A stretch of DNA of 64,000 nt, from contig JHVP01000006.1 of the NCBI GenBank assembly GCA_000620205.1, positions 124,001-188,000 on the forward strand, read 5' to 3'. The first letter of the stretch is position 1; every line of letters starts with the position of its first letter. Both the position numbers and the translations under genes were made by a program. The stretch is from Geodermatophilaceae bacterium URHA0031 (GTDB lineage: Bacteria > Actinomycetota > Actinomycetes > Mycobacteriales > Geodermatophilaceae). Positions 9,411 through 17,697 of the stretch are shown here, piece after piece. Below the pieces are notes generated by a model. The model made no database searches, had not been told where the DNA came from, and saw only the letters and a program-made list of their open reading frames with translations.

Positions 9411-9612
9411 TCCTACGCCGCTACGGCGGTCTGGACGTCACCGTGCGCGGCTAGGCGGCCCCCGGACGGAGCGCGGCGACGCCTTCGGCGAGATCGCGCT
9501 GCTCACGAGCATGCCGCGCACGGCGACGGTGCAAGCCGCCGTCCCCAGCACGGTGCTGGCGCTCGACCGGCCGGCCTTCCTCACGGCAGTGAACGGTCAC
9601 TCGGCCACCTAG
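9411..9612 (+). pseudogene. Remnant of a cyclic-nucleotide-binding domain
   Basis: One frame reads VLRRYGGLDVTVRG then stops at TAG. A second frame continues RGDAFGEIALLTSMPRTATV and then VPSTVLALDRPAFLTAVNGH, the cNMP-binding phosphate cassette and following strands (G-D-x-F-G-E-x-A-L-L, P-R-T-A-T-V). The domain therefore lacks its N-terminal half and is split by a frameshift. Such domains end CRP-like or transporter-fusion proteins; the parent cannot be told. Confidence 0.7.
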
Positions 9613-9777
9613 CGGACGACGGTCGGTCTCGCGGACGAGCGGCTCCAGGCAGACCGCCGTCGCGCCGGTTCGCCGGATGACGGCGACGTTGCGCTTCCTC
9701 GCGCAGCGGGGTCTTGTAGCAGACGGCCGCTCACCCCACGATTCAACGTCCGGACAGTCAACGGATGAAGAGCTCCC

Positions 9778-10947
9778 ATGGACGTTCACCACCCGATCCA
9801 GCACGGGAAGCACCGCCGGCAGGAGCACCATCGGCGGATCCTCGTCGTCGGACTCTCCCTCCTGCTCCTCGCAGGCGGCATCGTGGCTGCGCTGACCTGG
9901 GGCAGTGGACCGGCGTCCTCGAACGCGGTACAGGGGGCCGGGTCGACGTCCTCGGCCGCTGCGGGACACGCCGGCCACACCCACCCCCAACCCACCGGTT
10001 CGGCCTCCGCAGCACCGCCGCCGCAGAGCGCGGCGACCCTCGGGACGGGTTCCGTGGTCGCCGTCGGCAAGACACCGCACGAGGTGGCGGTGTCACCCGA
10101 CGGGAGCTTCGCCTACATCGCCGATCCCGGCGCTGGTGCGGTCATCCGGTTCGACACGGCCGGCAACAGGGTGACAGCGAGCATCCCCGTCCCGGAGGCA
10201 CCACCGCAGATGGTGACGTTCTCCCCGGACGGGAGCCGCGCCTACGTCTCCGCCTTCACGGAGGACTTCTCCGCCGACGTCGTCGCGGTCCTCGACACCG
10301 GCAGCGACACGAAGACCTCAGTCACACCGGTGGGCCGCGGCCCCTACGCGGCAGCCGTGACTCCCGACGGGCGGCGGCTCTTCCTGCCTTACTACGACGA
10401 GGACCACCTGGACGTGCTCGACACCAGTTCCGGCGCACTGGTGACCCGGATCCCGCTCCCGCCGTCCCCGCACTGGGTCTCGTTCTCCCGCGACGGGCGG
10501 CTTGCCTACATCACCGACCACTTCTCCAACGTCGTCACTGTGCTGGACGTCCAGACGTACGCCGTCGTCGCCACGATCCCCGTCGGGGACGGCCCGCACA
10601 GCCTCGAGGTCTCTCCGGACGGGACGCGCGTCGCGGTGGTGAACTACATCGGCGGCGACGTCTCCCTCATCGACACCACGCGCAACGCCGTGATCGCGAC
10701 CGTGCCGGCGGTCGGCGCGGGACCTCAGGACGTCAGCTACGCACCGGATGGCCGGCACTTCTACACGGCGAACGTGGACGACGGCACGATGGCGGTCGTC
10801 GATGCGAACACCGGCGCGGTGACCGCGCGGATCGCCGCCGGCAGCAGCCCGACCAGCGTCGCGGTCACCCCGGACGGGGGCCGGCTGTTCGTCACCAACT
10901 TCGACGATGGAACGGTTCGGGTCCTGGAGGGAAGCGTCGGCCGGTAG
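9778..10947 (+). CDS. Membrane-anchored YVTN-family beta-propeller protein
   Basis: 389 aa. A His/Arg-rich start (MDVHHPIQHGKHRRQEHHRR) is followed by one transmembrane segment at about 21-41 (ILVVGLSLLLLAGGIVAALT), then a Ser/Ala/Pro/His-rich linker to about residue 85 and six to seven 40-residue blades. Each blade has the pattern P.....SPDG...Y......V.V.DT....V..I.VG, typical of YVTN/NHL/40-residue repeats. The protein probably sits with its propeller outside the membrane. Related propellers bind surface partners or metals, and the His-rich segments are suggestive, but no function is established. It is the only clearly intact cargo gene of the island. Confidence 0.88.
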   Translation: MDVHHPIQHGKHRRQEHHRRILVVGLSLLLLAGGIVAALTWGSGPASSNAVQGAGSTSSAAAGHAGHTHPQPTGSASAAPPPQSAATLGTGSVVAVGKTPHEVAVSPDGSFAYIADPGAGAVIRFDTAGNRVTASIPVPEAPPQMVTFSPDGSRAYVSAFTEDFSADVVAVLDTGSDTKTSVTPVGRGPYAAAVTPDGRRLFLPYYDEDHLDVLDTSSGALVTRIPLPPSPHWVSFSRDGRLAYITDHFSNVVTVLDVQTYAVVATIPVGDGPHSLEVSPDGTRVAVVNYIGGDVSLIDTTRNAVIATVPAVGAGPQDVSYAPDGRHFYTANVDDGTMAVVDANTGAVTARIAAGSSPTSVAVTPDGGRLFVTNFDDGTVRVLEGSVGR

Positions 10948-11043
10948 TCGCCAGCGGGACGAGCGACAGGAGACTCCCACCGCCGGATCGAGGGTTGATC
11001 CGGGCCAGGTTCGCGCTGGTGTCCGAGCGCCTTCGATGCCTGC

Positions 11044-11259
11044 ATGCGAGCGCCCCGCGATCCCGGGCGGTCCACTCAGGCGTGGGCAGAGCGAGAGCGC
11101 CGGTTGGCCCGACCGCTCCCTCCCCATGTCACAGCCGGCCGGACGCGGCTCCAGTCAGCAGCTGTGCGCGGCGCCCTCAAGGACCGCGACCTCGCGATGG
11201 TGGCCGGCGCACTGCGAGAGGTCCTCGCGTCGTTCGAACGTCGCACGCGCAGGGGGTGA
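11044..11259 (+). CDS. Short ORF, hypothetical, possibly a gene remnant
   Basis: 71 aa. The C-terminal part (AAVRGALKDRDLAMVAGALREVLASFERRTRRG) looks like a genuine amphipathic helical end with normal codon bias, but no start context supports ATG 11044 and no family is recognised. The remaining island DNA from 10948 to 11498 shows nothing else I can support. Confidence 0.3.
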   Translation: MRAPRDPGRSTQAWAERERRLARPLPPHVTAGRTRLQSAAVRGALKDRDLAMVAGALREVLASFERRTRRG

Positions 11260-11498
11260 CACACCCCGAACGCCACAGAGTGTCGAGGTGACACCGGGGT
11301 GACGTCGTCCCACATGTTGTCGACCCGCGAACGCGTCGGCGCGTCTGTCGGCCACGGAAGACAGTGCCTGACATCCAGGTATCTGATTACTCTCTCGCCC
11401 CCTCGCGAGGGCCTTCGGTGACCAGACAACTGTGCCTTCCACGCTCGCGTCCGAGTGCATGATCGCAGGTCAGCACAGCGTTGCGGCCCAGACAGCTT

Positions 11499-11535
11499 TA
11501 AGCACTTGGTCGCAGGTTCGATCCCTGCCGGGCGC
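11499..11535 (+). repeat. attR: displaced copy of the tRNA-Arg 3' half
   Basis: 37 bp identical to 8010-8046, followed by G and CCA (the tRNA has A and CCA). By the normal logic of tRNA-site integration this distal copy is the original chromosomal 3' end, so insertion would have changed the discriminator base from G to A. Confidence 0.9.
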
Positions 11536-11632
11536 GCCACCAGGCTGGACGTCGTGCCCCGCAGCCAAGGGGCTCGCCCACCGGCTTCGCAACTCCTGCG
11601 CTTCCGACCGGAGCCCGCCGTTCCACGGCGAC

Positions 11633-12913
11633 TCAGGTGCTGTGCAGGTCTTCTCGTCTGCGGTCGGTCTTGTACGGCGCAGGGGCGACGGTCGCCCGGA
11701 TCTCCTTCTGCGGGCCTCCGGGGTTGCCCCAGTGGACCACCACCGGCGTCCCTATCTCAGCGTGCGCGACGCCGAGGGTGCAGAGCGAGAGCATCTCGCG
11801 GAAGTAGTAGCTGTAGCCGCGGGAGGTCGCCACCCCGACGAGCTCGCCGTCCCGCGTGACCCTGTCCGCCCACATGAACCCGCGCTGGTCACGCGGCATG
11901 TCCATGAACGGGTAGTTCTCCCCGGGCCGGAACAGCGATGCCTGCACGTCGAGCACGTCCTCGGCGTTCCACACCAGGGTGCGGATGGTCCGGCGGGGGT
12001 TCGCCTTCTCCTCCTCGAGCGCCTCCCGACCGAGGAAGTCGTGGTCGAACCTGACGTTGCGGCCCCAGCCGAGCTCCACGGGGCTGCGGTAGTAGTCGGA
12101 GATGTGCCGTCCGTCGAAGGAGCCGGCGATGTACGCAGGCTGGGCGAACGCCGGCATCGATGCGGTGAACACCTCCAGGTAGTCCGCGGTCTCCGGCTCG
12201 AAGATCGCCGGGATGTAGTCCGTCGCGATGGTCGGGAAGCACGCCTCCAGGTGGTTGATCGGCGCCGTCCGACCGCCGAGCTTGCGGATCCCGAACTCCT
12301 GCCCGGCCTCGAGGACGGCGTCGTAGACCTCCTGCTTGTGCGCGACCGGCCCTTGGAGCTCGAACCCGATCTCGCCCGCCATCCCCTGACGCAGGGCGTG
12401 GACCTCGTGGCCGGCGACGGTGATGGTGTTGACGTACATGAAGCCGGTGTCCCGCAGAGCACTGCCGGCGAGCTTCTCCAGCACGTTGACTGATTGCGGA
12501 CCGGACACCTGCAGGATGAACCAGTCGTCCCTCTCCACCTGAACGTCGTAGTCGGTGGAAGCCAGGTGGTGACTGGCCCAGAACCCCCCGCGCCCGTGCA
12601 GCATGAACTCCTCGGGCCCGAACCGGGTGAGGACGCCCTCGTGGATGACCTTGCCGTTCCGGTTGGTGTGGATCGCGTGCTTCGACTGTCCGACGTCGAA
12701 CTTCGCGAAACTGTTGACCGTGATCTCGCTCAGCATCGCCAGGACGTCCGGCCCGGTGAAGCGGTGCTGCCAGAGAAACGACCAGTCCCCGATGTAGCAG
12801 GTCTCCTTCCACGACAGGCTCTCGTCCAGCCAGTCGGTGTACTCCGGCTGACCGAATCGGGTCCAGGCGTATCCCTCCGGAGCCCGGCGCATGCTGCTGA
12901 CTGAATGGTCCAT
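11633..12913 (-). CDS. GcvT-like aminomethyltransferase family O-demethylase (LigM/DesA type)
   Basis: 426 aa. The family transfers a one-carbon group from an aryl methyl ether such as vanillate or syringate to tetrahydrofolate. It shows the family signatures YTDWLDESLSWKETCYIGDWS, here by parts: YTDWLDESLSWKE and CYIGDWSFLWQH, then GMAGEIGFELQGPV, FLGREALEEEKA (GcvT C-terminal barrel) and the terminal EIRATVAPAPY. Start ATG 12913 has GAGGAAG upstream. It lies beside a eugenol/vanillyl-alcohol oxidase on the same strand, which supports a role on vanillate or a related methoxy-aromatic. Family secure; substrate inferred from context. Confidence 0.82.
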   Translation of the reverse strand: MDHSVSSMRRAPEGYAWTRFGQPEYTDWLDESLSWKETCYIGDWSFLWQHRFTGPDVLAMLSEITVNSFAKFDVGQSKHAIHTNRNGKVIHEGVLTRFGPEEFMLHGRGGFWASHHLASTDYDVQVERDDWFILQVSGPQSVNVLEKLAGSALRDTGFMYVNTITVAGHEVHALRQGMAGEIGFELQGPVAHKQEVYDAVLEAGQEFGIRKLGGRTAPINHLEACFPTIATDYIPAIFEPETADYLEVFTASMPAFAQPAYIAGSFDGRHISDYYRSPVELGWGRNVRFDHDFLGREALEEEKANPRRTIRTLVWNAEDVLDVQASLFRPGENYPFMDMPRDQRGFMWADRVTRDGELVGVATSRGYSYYFREMLSLCTLGVAHAEIGTPVVVHWGNPGGPQKEIRATVAPAPYKTDRRREDLHST

Positions 12914-12978
12914 CGACTTCCTCGCTGTGGTGTCGGCAGGCACTGTCACCCGAACGCTAGGACCCGCCTCCTGCGGAG

Positions 12979-13137
12979 TCAGCGGGAGCGGTAGTTCTCG
13001 CGGGCGTCGTGGGGGCACGGCGCCACGGTGGCCCGGATCTGCACCTGCTCGTGCTCCTCGACCGCCGGCTTGGCCGAGACCGGCTTTCCGCCCCACACCA
13101 TGAGGTGCGTGGGCGTCGACTGGAGTACACCTCCGCA
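12979..13137 (-). pseudogene. C-terminal stump of a second GcvT-like O-demethylase
   Basis: Reading antisense from about 13137 to TGA at 12979-12981 gives TPTHLMVWGGKPVSAKP followed by VEEHEQVQIRATVAPCPHD and ARENYRSR. This aligns with the end of the neighbouring intact gene (TPVVVHWGNPGGPQKEIRATVAP...) but diverges too far to be a recent duplicate. No start or N-terminal portion is present. It marks a former second demethylase gene between the intact demethylase and the oxidase. It is too short and gene-internal for ordinary ORF calling. Confidence 0.75.
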
Positions 13138-13289
13138 GCCCAAAGCTCTGCGCGGTCATCCAGGAACATCGGCGAACGATCCGAGGTGCGGCGACTGGCA
13201 CCCGCTGGCCTACCCCGGCCACCGCCGACGGGAGTCGGCCACTGCACCGTCAGGCGTGAGCATGGACCCCTCGATCGATGGGGATGGAG

Positions 13290-14879
13290 TCAGAGAGCGC
13301 GGTCGCGGTACTTCCGTCCCCAGATGCCGGACTTGCCCGGCGCCATGACCGAGTTCGGGTCGAGGGCGTCCTTGATGGTCTCGTGGAACTTCAGCAGCGC
13401 GTCCCCACCCCAGTTGTAGGTGCCCATGACCTGGTCCATGAGGGCGTTGTGGGTGCGGTACTCGCCGTAGCCCGCAGCGGCGGCCTCGTCGATCAGCACC
13501 CGCGCCAGGTCGAGCGTCTCCTGCCGTGCGACAGCATCCGTGGTGTCGAAGAGGAACAGCCCGATGTGGTGCATCTCCCGCAGGCCGACGATGAACTGGG
13601 CGGCGTAGTCCTTGCGGTACTCATCCGCCCGCCGGCGCACCATCTGGGACTGCCTGAGTGCGTCGGCGCCGTCGGGGGCCGACACCGGGGAGAAGCCGAT
13701 GTGCCCGCCGTTGGGGACGAACTCCATCAGCTTCATCTCGTCGAGGCTGGGAATGCCGTTGTTGATCCGGTGCCGGTCGTGCAGGACGTGCGCGCCGCGG
13801 TCGGTGGCCTCGTCGCGGTCCTGGGTGGTGGCAAAGCGCGAACCCGGCACCTGGAGGAAGGCGTCCTTGATTATCCCGAGATGGGCCTCGAGGACCGGTG
13901 GTGGGCCGTACACCGTGCCGTACAGGTTCCAGTACCCCAGGCCGAGTTCGGCCTTCATCCGGCTGATCGCCTCGGGGGGCAGGGGGCCGTCGCCGTCGTG
14001 CCACTCGGTGCGCTTGGAGACGACGCCGGCGTCCAGGATGATGTTCCGGAGCACCGGCACGTTCTGCAGCGGCGCCATGTTGATGCGCAACGGCAGCATG
14101 ATGTCCACGACCTGCTCGAGGTCCTCCTCGCGGTCGAAGCTGATGACGAACGTCTCCGAGGCGGGGGGACGCTGCATGAGCGCGATGCCCATCTTGGTGA
14201 CGATGCCCAGGTTGGACTGGGTGAACAGGCCGTCGGGGAACGGGCCGAAGCCGTACGGGAACAGCTGCCAGGCATTGCTGCCAGGCACCGCACCCATGCC
14301 GGTGCGCATCACGTCGCCGGTGGGGAGCACCACCTCCAGACCGGTCTGCCACATCAGGTGGTCGCCGTAAGGGGTGTAGCCGACGCCGCGATCGAGGGTG
14401 TTGCCGACGACCGAGCCCCACCCGAGGTCCGGGCAGTCCAGCATCAGCGACGGCGCGTTGGCCTGGAGGTGTTCGTAGAGGTCGAAGTACGAGACGCCCG
14501 GTTCGAGCAGCGCGTAGCCGAACTTCTCGTTCACCTCGAGGATGCGGTTCATCCGCAGGCCGGTGTCGACGACGACCGCCCCGGACAGCCGCGGCTGGCC
14601 ACCGCCGTAGCCGTTGTTCTTCCCTGTCGAGATCGGTGAGAGCGGCACGCCGTACTCGTTGGCGATCCGCACGATCTCCTGGACCTGCTCGGAGGTCTCC
14701 GGAGCCACCGCTGCCGACGCGCCCCCTGAGGGCTGGCCGCCCACCGGGTAGGGGTCGCGGTAGCGGGAGAGGTCGCCGTCCTCGGTGAGGACGTGCTTCT
14801 CGCCGACCACGTCCCGGAAGCGGGCGATCGCCGCGTCGAAGTCGGAGTCGGAGAGCTCCGGAGGGAGGATGCGGGACAT
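13290..14879 (-). CDS. eugO: Eugenol/vanillyl-alcohol oxidase (VAO/PCMH flavoprotein)
   Basis: 529 aa flavoprotein that oxidises 4-hydroxybenzylic or allylic phenols (eugenol to coniferyl alcohol, vanillyl alcohol to vanillin) with O2. An N-terminal PCMH FAD domain carries ISTGKNNGYGGGQPRLSG. Asp151 in LDCPDLGWGSVVGN corresponds to the catalytic Asp of eugenol oxidase (VAO Asp170). His393 in VPNGGHIGFSPVS matches the His that binds FAD covalently. The C-terminal Tyr-Arg pair lies in GYGEYRTHNALMD, and APGKSGIWGRKYR ends the protein. I recall close resemblance to the Rhodococcus jostii enzyme along the whole chain. ATG 14879 has GAGGGG upstream. Confidence 0.92.
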   Translation of the reverse strand: MSRILPPELSDSDFDAAIARFRDVVGEKHVLTEDGDLSRYRDPYPVGGQPSGGASAAVAPETSEQVQEIVRIANEYGVPLSPISTGKNNGYGGGQPRLSGAVVVDTGLRMNRILEVNEKFGYALLEPGVSYFDLYEHLQANAPSLMLDCPDLGWGSVVGNTLDRGVGYTPYGDHLMWQTGLEVVLPTGDVMRTGMGAVPGSNAWQLFPYGFGPFPDGLFTQSNLGIVTKMGIALMQRPPASETFVISFDREEDLEQVVDIMLPLRINMAPLQNVPVLRNIILDAGVVSKRTEWHDGDGPLPPEAISRMKAELGLGYWNLYGTVYGPPPVLEAHLGIIKDAFLQVPGSRFATTQDRDEATDRGAHVLHDRHRINNGIPSLDEMKLMEFVPNGGHIGFSPVSAPDGADALRQSQMVRRRADEYRKDYAAQFIVGLREMHHIGLFLFDTTDAVARQETLDLARVLIDEAAAAGYGEYRTHNALMDQVMGTYNWGGDALLKFHETIKDALDPNSVMAPGKSGIWGRKYRDRAL

Positions 14880-15133
14880 GGGGTGACCCCTCAGTCGTGA
14901 TGCGCGGGTGGATGGACGGCGCGCAGCCAGCATCGCGCAGAGGAGAGGTCCAGGACCAGGCGTGGTCAGGCGGCCCGGGAGACAGCGCCGTCGGCGCCCC
15001 GGATCGGCGCGGCGACGGGCAGCATCGCCGCGCGTGGATGTCATTCCAGGAGGGCAGCGGGTGCCCCTGCGGAGGCGGGCCTCGTCAGGTCACCGAGACC
15101 TCGTGCGCCAGCTGCCGGACGTCGCGGTGACCG

Positions 15134-15688
15134 TCACCGGCCTTCGTGGGCCATCATGTCGATCGCGACCGTGGCGGCCAGCACGACCACCGGATCCTGG
15201 TCCGGGTCGATCTCCACGCCGTAGGTGTCGGCGACCCGGAACCACTTCTTCGACACGGTGGCGACCGGGGTGCGCCCGTCGGTGACGGTGTACTCGTGGT
15301 CGAGGACGTTGCCCTGGATCTCCAGGTCCGGCCCGTCGCCGATCTTCACCGTCCACCGGTCGCGCAGCGGCGTGATCAATGCCTTCTTCACCATCGCGAC
15401 CCGGTGGCCGTCGTCGTCCTCGATCTCCATCGAGTGCTTGATCCGGGCGACGCGTTCCTGGATCTTGGCCAGCTTGTGCCCGTCGGGGTCCTCGAAGATC
15501 AGCGTCTTGCGCAGTCGCAGCGCCTTGCCGTCGACCTTGTAGACCCGCTGGCCGGTGTCGGTCTCGATCCAGTAGTCATCGCCGATGGAGACCAGCCGCT
15601 GGCGCATCCGGTAGTGCACCCGCTGGTCGCCGTCCCCACGCTGTTCGCGCCGCTCCTCGCGGCGTTCGGCTCGCCTGCCTCGCAACAT
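15134..15688 (-). CDS. LURP-one-related (tubby C-terminal-like) protein
   Basis: 184 aa. After a charged start (MLRGRRAERREERREQRG) it shows the LURP-one/DUF567 pattern: YRMRQRLVSIGDDYWIETD, VDGKALRLRKTLIFEDPDG, ALITPLRDRWTVKIGDGPDLE, GNVLDHEYTV, VATVSKKWF and ending YGVEIDPDQDPVVVLAATVAID. The fold is a 12-strand barrel around a helix. Bacterial members have no fixed function; links to phospholipid scrambling or membrane association are proposed. ATG 15688 follows GGAGGGGG. No operon partner. Confidence 0.88.
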   Translation of the reverse strand: MLRGRRAERREERREQRGDGDQRVHYRMRQRLVSIGDDYWIETDTGQRVYKVDGKALRLRKTLIFEDPDGHKLAKIQERVARIKHSMEIEDDDGHRVAMVKKALITPLRDRWTVKIGDGPDLEIQGNVLDHEYTVTDGRTPVATVSKKWFRVADTYGVEIDPDQDPVVVLAATVAIDMMAHEGR

Positions 15689-15983
15689 CGCTGCCGCCCC
15701 CCTCCGTCCGAGGTCCGCAGCGTGGCGTGCGTGGCGGCAGGGCCGCCTCACCTGCCTCGGGCGATTGCCCCGGCCGTCGCCGTGACCGGCGCGCCGGGGT
15801 CACGGTCGGATGCCGGCGTACTACCGATGGGGTGATGCGCCCGGCTCGGTGAGGCGTCAGCGTTCGACCTGCGTCTCGGGCACTCGCGTGGTCGTGAGCT
15901 TCGAGCACGAGCTCCGCTGCCGCCCGGTACGCGGAAGTGATGGCGTGCTCGACACGACGGGGCCCCGGAAAGGCGCAGGCACG

Positions 15984-17459
15984 ATGACCGTTCTGCACAT
16001 CGCACATCCGAGCCTGGACGAGCGGGCCGAGCACGGCAGGGAGGCGCGGGAGCACACCCCGCTGGACAGCCACACCGGCTGGCGGCCGGCAGCGGACCGG
16101 CCCGATCCGGTCGCCCTGCTGGACGAGCAGAACCGGACACGGGAGCCGGACCTGGTGCCGGTCCGGCACGGCCGGATGATGGCGTCGCCGTTCACCTTCT
16201 ACCGGGGCTCGGCCGCCGTCATGGCGGCCGATCTCAAGGACACGCCGTCGGCCGGGCTCGATGCCCAGCTGTGCGGTGATGCGCACCTGTCGAACTTCGG
16301 TGCGTTCGCCTCGCCCGAGCGCAAGCTGCTCTTCGACCTCAACGACTTCGACGAGACGCTGCCCGGGCCCGTCGAGTACGACGTGAAGCGCATGGCGGCC
16401 AGCTTCACGATCGCGGCCCGCAACAACGGCTTCTCCAAGGCCGACACCCGCGACATCACGATGGCCTCGGTCACCGCCTACCGCGAGGCGATGGCCACGT
16501 TCGGGCAGATGGGCACGATGGACGTCTGGTACGCCCATCTGGACGAGGACGAACTCATGGCCACGCTGCGGGACTCCCTCGCCGCCGCCGGGCATCACGG
16601 GAAGGCAGGCAAGAAGGGGGCGAAGGACAAGGCCGGGAAGGCCGACCACGCGCTGGACAAGGCGGCGAAGACCGCGCAGAAGACCTTGCACAAGGCGCAC
16701 TCCCGGGACAGCCTGCAGGCGCTGGGCAAGCTCGCCGAACAGGTCGACGGCAGCTACCGGATCGTCAACGATCCACCGATCGTGGTGCCGTTGCGGGAGA
16801 TCACCGCGACCTACGGCTTCTCCGCGGAGGAGACCGACCAGATCATCCGGGACCAGTTCCGCGCCTACCGCGCCACACTCCAGGCCGACCGGCGACAGCT
16901 GCTGGAGCGCTTCGAGATCATCGACGCGGCGCGCAAGGTCGTCGGCGTCGGCAGCGTCGGCACCCGGGCCTTCATCGTCCTGCTGCAGGGACGCGACATG
17001 CAGGACCCCCTGTTCCTGCAGATCAAGGAGGCCACCGCATCGGTGCTCGAGAAGTACCTGCCGAAGAGCCGCTTCAAGGAGCCCGGCGAACGGGTGGTGC
17101 AGGGACAGCGGATGATGCAGGCGGCCAGTGACATCTTCCTCGGCTGGACCGCCGGTGCCCAGGCCGGCCGTCACCTGTACTGGCGTCAGCTGCGTGACAT
17201 GAAGGGCTCGGCCGAGGTCGAGGCGATGGTCCCCACCGGGCTCACCTTCTACGCCCGCATCTGCGGCTGGACGCTCGCCCGCGCGCATGCCCGCTCCGGA
17301 GATCCGGTGGCGCTCGCGCAGTACCTGGGCGACGGCGACGCGTTCGACCGCTCCATCACCGACTTCTCCGCCCGCTACGCCGACCAGAACGAGCAGGACT
17401 TCCAGGCCTTCGTGAAGGCCGTGCGCTCCGGGCGGCTGCAAGCAGTCGAGGGGGTGTGA
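15984..17459 (+). CDS. DUF2252 protein (kinase-like fold)
   Basis: 491 aa, normal for DUF2252. Conserved blocks: RHGRMMASPFTFYRGSA, LCGDAHLSNFGAF and FDLNDFDETLPGPVEYDVKR. The H-x-S-N and D-F-D arrangement recalls aminoglycoside-phosphotransferase-like kinases, so nucleotide binding is possible but unproven. A Lys/Ala-rich stretch (KAGKKGAKDKAGKADHALDK) interrupts the middle. The frame is open upstream to 15810, but ATG 15984 with GGAAAGG nearby is the likely start. Upstream 15689-15983 holds no gene. Confidence 0.88.
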   Translation: MTVLHIAHPSLDERAEHGREAREHTPLDSHTGWRPAADRPDPVALLDEQNRTREPDLVPVRHGRMMASPFTFYRGSAAVMAADLKDTPSAGLDAQLCGDAHLSNFGAFASPERKLLFDLNDFDETLPGPVEYDVKRMAASFTIAARNNGFSKADTRDITMASVTAYREAMATFGQMGTMDVWYAHLDEDELMATLRDSLAAAGHHGKAGKKGAKDKAGKADHALDKAAKTAQKTLHKAHSRDSLQALGKLAEQVDGSYRIVNDPPIVVPLREITATYGFSAEETDQIIRDQFRAYRATLQADRRQLLERFEIIDAARKVVGVGSVGTRAFIVLLQGRDMQDPLFLQIKEATASVLEKYLPKSRFKEPGERVVQGQRMMQAASDIFLGWTAGAQAGRHLYWRQLRDMKGSAEVEAMVPTGLTFYARICGWTLARAHARSGDPVALAQYLGDGDAFDRSITDFSARYADQNEQDFQAFVKAVRSGRLQAVEGV

Positions 17460-17697
17460 CCTCGGGAGCGGTCAGGTCCCCAGCGTCCCCCCGGGACGGT
17501 GGATGCCAGTTCCTGGTCCCTGGCACTGGGGCCGCCCGGCCGCACGAGGCGGCCGGAGCGGCAGCAGGGGATGGACCGAGGTCGCTCGCCTCGGTCACCT
17601 GTTTCGGGCGACCCGACCGGTGTGACGTCTCCGCGAGTCTGACCACCCGAGGCGTCAGCGTGCTGGCGCCGTGCCCGAGCAACGAGGTGATGGTTCC

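Larger units (their letters stand above)
8010..11535 (+). mobile_element. tRNA-Arg-anchored integrative island (about 3.5 kb, degenerate)
   Basis: Bounded by a perfect 37-bp direct repeat of the tRNA-Arg 3' half at 8010-8046 and 11499-11535. A tyrosine recombinase gene begins about 85 nt inside the tRNA-proximal end, the standard arrangement of tRNA-site integrative elements. Contents in order: frameshifted integrase, a small conserved minus-strand protein, a broken cNMP-binding gene, an intact YVTN beta-propeller gene and a short ORF. There is no replication, relaxase or phage structural gene. With a disabled integrase it is probably immobile or mobilised only in trans. Confidence 0.88.

Noticed and set aside
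15090-15133. Antisense frame RDVRQLAHEVSVT followed by a stop, after the LURP-one gene
   Set aside because: It looks like a possible C-terminal remnant but is too short, with no start or family, to support as a feature.
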